From positions 1-64,000 of the forward strand of contig NZ_JAAQPI010000006.1 in the NCBI RefSeq assembly GCF_011683955.1: a stretch of DNA of 64,000 nucleotides. The letters run 5' to 3'. Origin of the DNA: Pseudomaricurvus alkylphenolicus (GTDB lineage Bacteria > Pseudomonadota > Gammaproteobacteria > Pseudomonadales > Cellvibrionaceae). The number at the start of each line of letters is the position of its first letter. Positions within the stretch are counted from its first letter, which is position 1. The notes beneath the pieces were generated by a model that was not told the origin of the DNA, searched no databases, and was given only the letters and a program-made list of their open reading frames with translations. The position numbers were made by a program, and so were the translations under genes. Positions 1 to 8,200 of this stretch are shown here, one piece after another.

Positions 1-33
1 GGGCCGCAGCCAACGAACATCTCCGGCAGAACC

Positions 34-64
34 GGCGGATTACGGCGCAAGCGCCTAATCCGCC
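34..64. repeat. REP-like palindrome
   Basis: Near-perfect stem-loop: the left arm (34-48, GGCGGATTA then GGCGC, with one unpaired C at 43) pairs with the right arm (51-64) around an AA loop. It is followed by CCTACGC. From memory, palindromes built on GGCGGATTA...TAATCCGCC are dispersed repeats in many gammaproteobacterial genomes. Only one copy was noticed in this window, so its repeated nature is inferred. It lies downstream of the minus-strand operon ending at 187 and could also help end that transcript, although no T-run follows it. Confidence 0.5.
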
Positions 65-186
65 CTACGCATAAACAACGCCGTCAGAGTACCAATCCTG
101 CGAATTTCTAAGACCGGTTATGGCACTTTCCAGACTCCCATCTGCTAACAGACTGCGACAAGGTCCCGGCGGGAGAGAACAACAAG

Positions 187-441
187 TCAACGACGAAATT
201 GGGTCGGCTTCTCTATTTCGTAAAACCCATCCGTGATAGTCTCAAGCTTCTCTTCCACAATTTTCTGAGCATCGTAAATCCCGCGATTGTAAAAAAAAGG
301 CCCCACTTCCTCAGTAAAAAAATCCAACAGAAACTCAGCGTCAAACTGCTTGATATCCTGATCCAACTCTTCGCTGAAATACAGTTTGATCTTCTTGACC
401 AGAATATCCTTTTCATCCCGACTGAATTCGATATCAGACAT
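187..441 (-). CDS. DUF2164 family protein
   Basis: 84-residue, highly charged protein matching the DUF2164 family as I know it: an N-terminal helix rich in D/E/K (EELDQDIKQF), then a core LLDFFTEEVGPFFYNRGIYDA and a variable C-terminus. The family's function is unknown to me. There is no signal peptide or membrane segment, so it is presumably cytoplasmic. It is the last gene of a five-gene minus-strand run, 26 bases after the ATP-grasp gene, which suggests co-transcription. Whether it belongs functionally to the upstream cassette or is only a passenger cannot be told from sequence. Confidence 0.8.
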   Translation of the reverse strand: MSDIEFSRDEKDILVKKIKLYFSEELDQDIKQFDAEFLLDFFTEEVGPFFYNRGIYDAQKIVEEKLETITDGFYEIEKPTQFRR

Positions 442-467
442 AACGGTAAACTCCCGTACCCAACAAA

Positions 468-1637
468 TTAGTCCAAGATCACATGTGGCAAAAAGCGGGA
501 CAAATCCTGCGTAATCAAACTGCGATCCTCCCGTACAGAAAGACCCGCCGCTTCACCATCCACCAACCAGGAACCAATCAACGTATGACTACCCTCGAAC
601 TCCGGCAACGGCGAGTATGCCTGCACCACATAACCCTCCTCGCCATAGGGACCGTCAGATACCTCTACCTCACGACCGTCGATATGGATACTGACATTGG
701 CACCCTCCCGCGCAAAAATCGGCTTCTTCACATACCGAGTTAGGCCACTGCCCTGCAACTCATCCTCGAAAAAGGCGGGCAACAAATTGGGATGATTGGG
801 AAACATCTGCCAGAGCATCGGCAACAGCGCCTTGTTGGAAACGATCGCCTTCCACGCCGGCTCAATCCAATCCACACCGGCCCGGCTCAAAGCATCGCTG
901 TAATTCTCCCGCAGCATAAACTCCCAGGGATAAAGCTTAAACATCCAGCCAATCAACTGATCATCCAGATCCGTAAACTGACCCGACTCAGTTTGACCAA
1001 TGTCCTCAATGTAAACGAAGCGGGTATCAATGCCTGCCTCACGGGCACAATCCTCCAGATACTGAACCGTACCACGATCTTCCTCGGTATCTTTGCAACA
1101 GGAGATATGCAGAACATCACCCAACGCATGGGCGCCGGCCAGAGCTTTAAAGCGTTCAATCAGTTTTTCCTGCAGCGAATTAAACTGATCCACATGCGAT
1201 GGCAAAGAGCCATCAGCAATCTTGTCTTCCAACCACAGCCACTGCCAAAAACCCGTCTCATAGAGACTGGTAGGCGTATCCGCATTGTTTTCCAGCAGCT
1301 TCGCGGGGCCGTGGCCGTTATAGGCCAGGTCCAGACGGGAATAGAGAGTTTTATCGCCTCTTTTCCAGGACTGCTGAATCCAGTCCCAGTGATTTTCAGG
1401 GATCTGGAAGCGGCGCATCAACACTTCGTCACCAATCACCCGGTCGACCACCTGAAGACACATCTGGTGCAACTCCTCGGTGGGTTCCTCAAGATCCTTT
1501 TCAATTTGCTCCAGCGTAAATTGATAGTAGGCAGACTCGTCCCAATAGGGTTCACCATACATGGTGTGAAAGTGGAAGCCGAATTCCTGCGCTTGCTGCT
1601 GCCAGCTATCCCTCTCTCGGGTGACTTTACGCTGCAT
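468..1637 (-). CDS. Glutathionylspermidine synthase-like ATP-grasp enzyme
   Basis: 389 residues, the length of the stand-alone synthetase domain (YgiC/YjfC type) without the N-terminal amidase of E. coli Gsp. Near residues 300-320 it has the family's ATP-grasp strand [14 protein letters not shown], and it has acidic metal/ATP-binding residues in ENNADTPTS (around residue 115). Family members ligate an amine to a peptide carboxylate. The stand-alone versions have no settled substrate, so glutathionylspermidine formation should not be assumed. It starts 2 bases after the DUF1190 lipoprotein gene, implying coupled translation. In E. coli the relatives yjfC, yjfM (DUF1190) and yjfL (DUF350) also lie together, which supports a joint role at the cell envelope. 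Confidence 0.87.
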   Translation of the reverse strand: MQRKVTRERDSWQQQAQEFGFHFHTMYGEPYWDESAYYQFTLEQIEKDLEEPTEELHQMCLQVVDRVIGDEVLMRRFQIPENHWDWIQQSWKRGDKTLYSRLDLAYNGHGPAKLLENNADTPTSLYETGFWQWLWLEDKIADGSLPSHVDQFNSLQEKLIERFKALAGAHALGDVLHISCCKDTEEDRGTVQYLEDCAREAGIDTRFVYIEDIGQTESGQFTDLDDQLIGWMFKLYPWEFMLRENYSDALSRAGVDWIEPAWKAIVSNKALLPMLWQMFPNHPNLLPAFFEDELQGSGLTRYVKKPIFAREGANVSIHIDGREVEVSDGPYGEEGYVVQAYSPLPEFEGSHTLIGSWLVDGEAAGLSVREDRSLITQDLSRFLPHVILD

Positions 1638-1639
1638 AA

Positions 1640-2257
1640 CTAGCCCCCGAAGCTGCCCTTGGAGAAACCGCCGCTGCTGCTTCTCGCTTTCGACGCCACC
1701 ATACTCCCAAATCCACCTCTGGAGATTGTGCGCTTAACGGTGGGTTTGGGGGCAAACGCCGACTTGCTGACTTTGGTGCGGCCAAAGCGATGGCTGCCAT
1801 AAAGCCGGCCATCGGCACCCGCCCACTTACGATAGAGCGGAGAACGTCGGGAATAGGAGGTGTACAGCGGAGCGACGAGATAGTCATCGTCGTCATCAAA
1901 TTCGGTACCAAACAAAAAACCACCCATAGCGGGCATATACCAGTCGTCCCCTTCGGGGGATTGATAGGGTACGCAGTTATCCACGCCGAATTCTGCTTCG
2001 CAGGAGTATTCACGTCGGTATTTCGGCGAGGTTCGGGCGGACTGCTCCAAGGCTCGATAGTATGCCCCCTCGCAAGCGCTTTCGAAAACAGGGTTATCTG
2101 CCACGCATTGGGCCACATCGCGATAGATTTGGGCCTCTCGGCCGCCGCTGCAGCCCACCATGGTCGCCGCCACAACCGCCAAGGCAAGAGGCTTAAGCCC
2201 CCTGCCCGGCCCGATTTTGCGCATGCGCTGAAGATTGATGGATCGAGTTCGTTTCAC
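1640..2257 (-). CDS. DUF1190 (YgiB/YjfM-like) lipoprotein
   Basis: 205 residues. A basic N-terminus and a hydrophobic stretch end in a lipobox-like TMVGC with Cys36, so it is probably anchored in the inner or outer membrane. The mature part carries the DUF1190 core: [12 protein letters not shown], a spaced set of cysteines, and CVPYQSPEG. The C-terminus is low-complexity, rich in Ser/Gly/Phe/Lys (last 40 residues), as in YgiB relatives. Biochemical function unknown. It lies between the DUF350 gene (13 bases upstream) and the ATP-grasp gene (2 bases downstream). It may present or be the substrate of the ATP-grasp enzyme in the envelope, but that is inference from gene order only. Confidence 0.82.
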   Translation of the reverse strand: MKRTRSINLQRMRKIGPGRGLKPLALAVVAATMVGCSGGREAQIYRDVAQCVADNPVFESACEGAYYRALEQSARTSPKYRREYSCEAEFGVDNCVPYQSPEGDDWYMPAMGGFLFGTEFDDDDDYLVAPLYTSYSRRSPLYRKWAGADGRLYGSHRFGRTKVSKSAFAPKPTVKRTISRGGFGSMVASKARSSSGGFSKGSFGG

Positions 2258-2270
2258 GGGCGATCCCTCC

Positions 2271-2687
2271 TCAGTAAGTCATACAGGCGGCATTAAGCAG
2301 CCCCACAGCGATGGATGTACCACCTAGCACAATACCGGCAGAAACCTCATTGTTATTAATACGCTCCACCAGCTGAGGCATAAACAGCAATCGAACCATG
2401 GCGAACGCCAGAATCTGAGCGACCAGTGCAATGCCTCCCCAAATGGCGAAATCCACCAGAGACACCGAGTTGGCTGCCGCGCTGGCCAGCGCCAGGGCGA
2501 AACCGATCACCGCACCGATAAATCCGGTAGCCGCCGCCACGTTCTGTTCATCCCTGACCAGTTTCCATTCGTCATGGGGGGTCACCAGTGCATAGATAAA
2601 CTTGAACACCAGTAACAGCGCGATAGCAACGGCAAAGTGAAGGGCGAAGCTGGTAAAACCCAGCAGGGATTCCCGGATCATGTCCAT
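2271..2687 (-). CDS. DUF350 membrane protein (YjfL-like)
   Basis: 138 residues with four hydrophobic segments (about 10-32, 50-75, 83-105 and 115-135), matching the small DUF350 family of duplicated two-TM units. The glycine-rich stretch GFIGAVIGFALALA and the final SAGIVLGGTSIAVGLLNAACM are typical. It is an inner-membrane protein of unknown function. It lies 54 bases downstream of the K+ channel gene and 13 bases upstream of the DUF1190 lipoprotein gene. DUF350 proteins are repeatedly found with glutathionylspermidine-synthase-like ATP-grasp genes, so the link here is a known association rather than a new one. Confidence 0.85.
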   Translation of the reverse strand: MDMIRESLLGFTSFALHFAVAIALLLVFKFIYALVTPHDEWKLVRDEQNVAAATGFIGAVIGFALALASAAANSVSLVDFAIWGGIALVAQILAFAMVRLLFMPQLVERINNNEVSAGIVLGGTSIAVGLLNAACMTY

Positions 2688-2741
2688 ATGAGTTACCTTT
2701 CTGTGGAATAAACGGTTGTAGAGGAAAACATTGCAGCGGAA

Positions 2742-3791
2742 TCAGGCACCGGACAGTCGATTCCAATCCACGTGGTTGATTCGTTCATCGGCGATATAGT
2801 ACAGCGTACTGCCGGGTTTGATCAGCGTATTCAAACGCGGATTGAGTTCGATATTGAAGTGACCGTCTTCAGATACGCCAATCAGAGTGGCATCATAGTG
2901 ACGCTTGAGACTCTCGAAAATCGTTTCCACCGACATTTCGCCCGCGCCTTCGTAGCGCACGGAATACTGGGTCATTCCCACATCCACGTTCAAGAGCTGG
3001 TGGTGCAATTCGCTGGAGCCTGGATCCATAGCGGATTTGGCCAGCATCTCGACAGCAACGGAGGGCATACACTCTACATTGGGGCAATGTTGCTTCAACA
3101 GCTTGCCCAGTTTTTCGTCTTCGAAGTAAGCAATGATATGAGCGTCAGGGTTGCGACTGGCCACGTACAACGCCGTGGTCATGGTGACGTCGTCTTCCGG
3201 GTTATCGATAATGATACATCCCGCTTTTTCAATGGCTGCACGATCCATTTCTTCATCGTTACTGAAGCTGGTCACTTTGACGAAACCGATGATATCAGGC
3301 ATGGGGTTTTCAATCTCGGCCCGCACACAGAGGGCCACCTTCTGGTCCTCCTCGTAGTACTCGATTTCTCGCAGCAGCAGACGTAGCAATTGCAGTGTAC
3401 GCCCGTCATTCCAACCGATCACCAGAATGTGGTTGTTGTAATTCAGGCTTTTCAAACCCTGCACCCCCTTGCGCCATTGAAAAGAAACATAAGCGGCCAG
3501 CCGCCCCACAGCGAGACCAAACAGCCCTAACCCAACCGGAATGACAAACAGGCCCGTCACCAGTCTGCCTTCAGGTGTCACCGGCGACAGGTCTCCGTAT
3601 CCGACGGTCGAGGCCGTGACGACTATCCAATACAGAAAATCCGGGCTGTCCACCAGCGCGGACTCACCGCACAGACTCAGCAGACTCCAGCTGCCAATCA
3701 AATAGATCAGCAGCGCCAGCACAATAGTGTGCCAACGCATATCCATAAAATGTTTCAGTAGCAGTTTGCGGAGCTTATTAAAAACAGGCAT
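2742..3791 (-). CDS. Potassium channel with RCK (TrkA-N) domain
   Basis: 349 residues. Two N-terminal membrane helices (about 18-38 and 80-105) flank a pore loop with the K+ selectivity filter TVGYGD near residue 64. A Rossmann-type RCK domain follows, beginning HILVIGWNDG near residue 120, and a C-terminal ligand-binding-like part covers the last 90 residues. This is the layout of MthK/Kch-type channels gated by cytoplasmic ligands (nucleotides, Ca2+ or others; not predictable here). It is the first gene of the operon with DUF350, DUF1190 and ATP-grasp genes, suggesting that ion flux and an envelope modification are coordinated. The upstream 196 bases contain an inverted repeat around 3857-3881 and presumably the operon promoter. 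Confidence 0.9.
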   Translation of the reverse strand: MPVFNKLRKLLLKHFMDMRWHTIVLALLIYLIGSWSLLSLCGESALVDSPDFLYWIVVTASTVGYGDLSPVTPEGRLVTGLFVIPVGLGLFGLAVGRLAAYVSFQWRKGVQGLKSLNYNNHILVIGWNDGRTLQLLRLLLREIEYYEEDQKVALCVRAEIENPMPDIIGFVKVTSFSNDEEMDRAAIEKAGCIIIDNPEDDVTMTTALYVASRNPDAHIIAYFEDEKLGKLLKQHCPNVECMPSVAVEMLAKSAMDPGSSELHHQLLNVDVGMTQYSVRYEGAGEMSVETIFESLKRHYDATLIGVSEDGHFNIELNPRLNTLIKPGSTLYYIADERINHVDWNRLSGA

Positions 3792-3987
3792 GTCGATGGC
3801 CAGCAGCGGGAATACCGGAGACTGTCTGGCAAAGTTGATCTCCCTTCGGACGTGCCGGCAATATACAATAATTTGCCGGTTCCTTTCATCCCTAAAGGTT
3901 CAACAAGAGCAAGTTAGGAGGACGTGTGACGCGCTGGATTGATAGGACAGGCGGAGATGGAGGGCTCCACCTCAGTCCACACAGCAC

Positions 3988-5157
3988 TCAATCTTCCAGC
4001 TGAAAACTGAGACCGGCGTTTGCCTGGAGACGATCAATCAAAGCGTCCCCCAGCGCCGACGCCGGCGTCCAGATACCACCACTGGCCAGGTCTGGATTCT
4101 TAAGCAGACACACCGCGCTTTCGGCGATCATCTTGCAGGTAGAGCCGTAGCCCGGATCCCGATCACCTTTGACGCTGGCCAGGAGAGTTTCCCCTGCGGC
4201 CGTTGAGCCGGCAAACAGCACATCGTAGAAGCCGGTTTCCCGTTCTTCTTTGCTGGGTCCTTCACCCGGCTTGCGGCTACTTTCACTGAAGGATTTGTCT
4301 TCCATCACCGCCTTGGCCATGGCTTCGCCCTTTTCACCCGGACCGGTCAGCATCATTTCGTCGTAGACAAATTCCTCACCGTACTGGTGCTTAAGCAGAT
4401 AATTGGAACGATGAATATTCTTGGTATTGATGGTGGCCATCATAAAGGGCGCTGACCAGCTGCCCAGATCGTCATCATGGACCGGCTCCATACCTGAAGG
4501 TTGCTCGGGTCCCTTGAAGGATTGTGTCAGCGAAAACGGGTTCATCAGGCGTTCGACCAAACCGGGAGTTTTGGCCGCGGCGGCCATGGTGGCCTGAAAG
4601 CTGGCCAGGGTACCCCCGGAGAAGGTGCCCTTCATGCCGCGCACCCGCCCTTTCACCCGTGTTACAGGCTTGCCGATCTTTTCCTGAGCGGCCCGTTGCA
4701 GGTAGTAGACACCAAGGTCAAACGGCACTGAATCAAAACCACAGGAGAAGACAATGCGCGCCCCGGTTGCCGCTGCCCGATCGCTATAGGCGGCGATCAT
4801 TTCGTACATCCAGCCGGGTTCACCGCAGAGATCCACGTAGTCCGTGCCTTCCTCAGCACAAGCCCTGACCAGATCAGTACCATACAGCTGATAGGGGCCG
4901 ACGGTGGTTAAAACAACCTCAGCACTGGCTGCCAGAGCGTCAATTGAGGCCGGATCGCCTGCATCGGCGACAACCAGTGGAACATTGGCTGCAATGCCCA
5001 TCTCATCACGTACCGCCTCCAGCTTTTCTTGACTGCGGCCGGCCATGGCCCACCTGACGTCACCTTCAACGCCGTATTGGTTGTTCAGGTACTCACAAAC
5101 CAGGCGACCGGTGTATCCGGTCGCACCGTAAACGATAATTCCATATTCACGGGACAT
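3988..5157 (-). CDS. Saccharopine dehydrogenase-like NAD(P) oxidoreductase
   Basis: 389 residues starting with a Rossmann nucleotide-binding motif, GATGYTGRLV (residues 11-20), followed by AGRSQEKL typical of the saccharopine-dehydrogenase NADP-binding family. The middle part (GEPGWM near 117, SCGFDSVPFDLG near 140) matches the branch of trans-acting enoyl reductases and related proteins rather than true lysine-pathway enzymes. The substrate is unknown; a lipid or polyketide-like enoyl or keto substrate is possible by family analogy. It is flanked on the minus strand by the channel operon (196 bases downstream) and the UvrA-like gene (134 bases upstream), and appears to be a single-gene unit. 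Confidence 0.82.
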   Translation of the reverse strand: MSREYGIIVYGATGYTGRLVCEYLNNQYGVEGDVRWAMAGRSQEKLEAVRDEMGIAANVPLVVADAGDPASIDALAASAEVVLTTVGPYQLYGTDLVRACAEEGTDYVDLCGEPGWMYEMIAAYSDRAAATGARIVFSCGFDSVPFDLGVYYLQRAAQEKIGKPVTRVKGRVRGMKGTFSGGTLASFQATMAAAAKTPGLVERLMNPFSLTQSFKGPEQPSGMEPVHDDDLGSWSAPFMMATINTKNIHRSNYLLKHQYGEEFVYDEMMLTGPGEKGEAMAKAVMEDKSFSESSRKPGEGPSKEERETGFYDVLFAGSTAAGETLLASVKGDRDPGYGSTCKMIAESAVCLLKNPDLASGGIWTPASALGDALIDRLQANAGLSFQLED

Positions 5158-5201
5158 AATCGGGACTCTCCATTGGTCTCAGGACAAAGCACAAAATACG
5201 C

Positions 5202-5272
5202 GTTTACCCCTATGTCGTCCAGACTCAGAATCGACTCGGCAGTCACAGACTGCAGACGACATGGACGTAAAC
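5202..5272. repeat. Inverted repeat between two genes
   Basis: Two 18-base arms (5202-5219 and 5255-5272) are complementary at 15 of 18 positions, including an uninterrupted ATGTCGTC/GACGACAT core. The 35-base centre has a smaller repeat (CAGACT...AGACTG). It lies between the stop of the UvrA-like gene (5292) and the start of the saccharopine-dehydrogenase-like gene (5157). No T-run follows on either strand, so it is not an obvious intrinsic terminator. It may be a processing hairpin or a remnant of a palindromic repeat. Confidence 0.5.
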
Positions 5273-5291
5273 ACCGCAGCTTCGGCTTTGA

Positions 5292-8200
5292 TTACTGTAG
5301 CAGCTCCTTCAGATACTCCCCGGTGCGGGAACGTTTTCGCTTGCAGATCGTTTCAGGTTTACCCTGAGCCACAACCTTGCCGCCGCCTTTACCGCCTTCC
5401 GGCCCCATATCGATAACCCAGTCGGCCTCGGCGACCACGTCCAGATTATGCTCGATCACGATTACGGAGTGGCCGGCATCCACCAAGCGGTGTAGCACCC
5501 TAAGCAGCTTCTCGACATCCGCCATATGCAGCCCGACGGTCGGCTCATCCAGCACGTAAAGATTGTGCTGCAGCGGCGCGCGTTCATCTTCCACCAACTG
5601 GTCTACCCGAGCCTTGGCCAGTTCGGATACCAGCTTGATGCGCTGAGCTTCTCCTCCGCTGAGCGTGGGGCTTTGCTGTCCCAACGTCAGGTAACCCAAG
5701 CCCACATCCTGCAGCAACTTCAAGGGGTGATGGATCTTACTGACGGATTCGAAGAACTCCGTGGCTTCGTCCACGTCCATCGCCAGCACTTCACCAATGT
5801 GCTTCTCTTTGTAGCGGACCGTGAGTGTCTCTGAGTTAAAACGCCAACCATGGCACTCCTCGCACTCCACCCGTACATCGGGCAAAAAGCTCATTTCCAC
5901 CTTGCGCATGCCGTGACCACCACAGGCTTCGCAGCGCCCTTCACCCGTATTAAAGGAGAATCGGCCGGGTTTGTAGCCGCGCAGGCGGGCGTCCACCGTT
6001 GCGGCAAAGAGTTTACGAATCTCATCCCAGATACCGATGTAAGTCGCCGGACAGGAACGAGGGGTTTTTCCAATCGGTGTCTGGTCCACCTGCAACACCC
6101 GGCGAATGGAATCCCAGCCACTGATTTCCTCACACCCCTGCCACTGCACCTTTTTGCGTGATTTCTTGCCCTCGCCAATGACGTTTTTCAGATTGTTCTG
6201 CAACACCCGGTTGATCAGTGTGCTCTTGCCACTGCCGCTGACACCGGACACGACCACCAGCTGACGCAGGGGCACATTCACATCAATGGCTGCCAGATTA
6301 TTCTCGGACGCCCCGACAATTTGCAATTGCTCCGGTTGCAGGCGCGCCCGCATTTTTTCGTGGCGCAGATCAGGCATGGGATGACGTATAGGCTTGGCGA
6401 TAAACTGGCCGGTGAGCGACTTCTTGTTATTGGTCAGCTTGCTGAGAGAACCGGTACAGATCACTTCACCTCCATTAACACCCGCCCTGGGACCCATATC
6501 GATAATATGGTCCGCTTCGCGAATAGTGTCTTCATCGTGTTCCACCACCAGCACCGTATTGCCCTGCTGCTGCAGTTCGCGCAGTGTATTTATCAAGCGA
6601 CGATTGTCCCGAGCGTGCAAACCGATGGTGGGCTCATCGAGAATGTAACAAACCCCCTGCAGGTTGGAACCCAACTGCGAAGCCAGGCGAATACGCTGGG
6701 ATTCACCGCCACTCAAGGTCGGCGCAGAGCGGTCCAGTGTCAGGTAGTTCAGCCCTACCTTGTTGAGAAACGACAGTCTTCCCTGCAGTTCTGTCATCAA
6801 ATCCCGGGCAATTTCCTGCTCCTGGGGTTTGAGCTTGAGTTTGTTAAACCACTGGCCCGCATCCTCCACCGACATAGCCGCCAGGTCAGCAATGGAGTGA
6901 TCCCGAAAGGTCACAGCCAGGGCGGTATCGTTAAGCCGCTTGCCTTCACAGTGGCGGCAGCTCTTGTCATCTGCGCCGTCTTCCTGCGGCTGCCATTCCA
7001 GCTCTTCGCCGGTCTGCTCTTCGTCAAATCCTTTAATGGTAATACCCGTACCATAGCAACCACCACACCAACCGTGTTTGGAGTTGTAGGAAAACAGCCG
7101 CGGATCCAGTTCTTCGAAGCCTGTACCACAACTGGGGCAGGATCGTTCCGTAGAAAACAGGGCATCTTTCGGTTTGCGTCGGCCTTTTGCACTGGTTTCT
7201 ACAATCACAACACCGTTGCCAAGATCCAGTGCCTGCTCCAGTAACTCCAGCAGCTCGGATTCGTTTTTGCTGCTCACCTGCAGACCGCCGACGGGCAATT
7301 CGATACTGTGCTCTTTATAGCGATCAAGCTTGGGCCAGGGATCGGTCGGTAAATAGCTGCCATCCACCCGCAGTTGACCGTAGCCCCGATCCGCCGCCCA
7401 TTTGGCCAACTCTTTGTATATCCCCTTGCGCGCCACAACCATGGGCGCAAGCAACACGACCTGTTGATTGCGATAGTCCTTCAGCAATCGCGCCAAAATG
7501 CCTTCTTTGGTTTGAGGTTCGATAGGAACCTCGCAACCCGGGCAGTGCGCGACGCCAAGCTTTACATAAAGCAGGCGCAGATAGTGATAAATCTCCGTCA
7601 GTGTCGCCACCGTACTCTTGCGCCCACCGCGGCTGGTGCGCTGTTCGATCGCTACCGTGGGGGGAATACCATAAATGGTATCCACATCGGGTCGCGAGGC
7701 CGGTTGCACAAACTGGCGAGCATAGGCGTTCAGGGATTCCAGATAACGACGCTGTCCCTCACCGAAAACGATATCGAATGCCACGGTACTCTTGCCACTG
7801 CCGCTGACGCCGGAAATCACCGTAAACTTATTGCGCGGAATGCTGATGTCGACATTCTTGAGATTGTGCTCCCGGGCGTGGTGCACCGTGATCTGGTTTT
7901 TATTGCGGCGAAGGGGTTCCGGCAACTCAAGCCTGGCACTGTGGGCGGTATAACTGGCGGCGGCTTCTCGAACTTCGTTGGTTGCTGCCAGATGCTGGCC
8001 CAGTTTCTTGGCCTCACCCTGGCTCAACTGATAGTCGTAAAGCGCATGGGCGGTGTGACCGGCCTCGCCAGTCCTGGCTTGCCTGATCAACTCTGCCGGC
8101 GTGCCCTCTGCCACCAGTTGCCCCCCCTGATCGCCCCCCTCCGGGCCCATATCGATAATCCAGTCGGCGGCACTGATGACATCCAAGTTATGCTCAATCA

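Noticed and set aside
3910-3990. Short GTG ORF after AGGAGG on the plus strand
   Set aside because: The product is about 23 residues, begins with GTG and ends inside the opposite-strand saccharopine-dehydrogenase-like gene. This is more likely a chance match.
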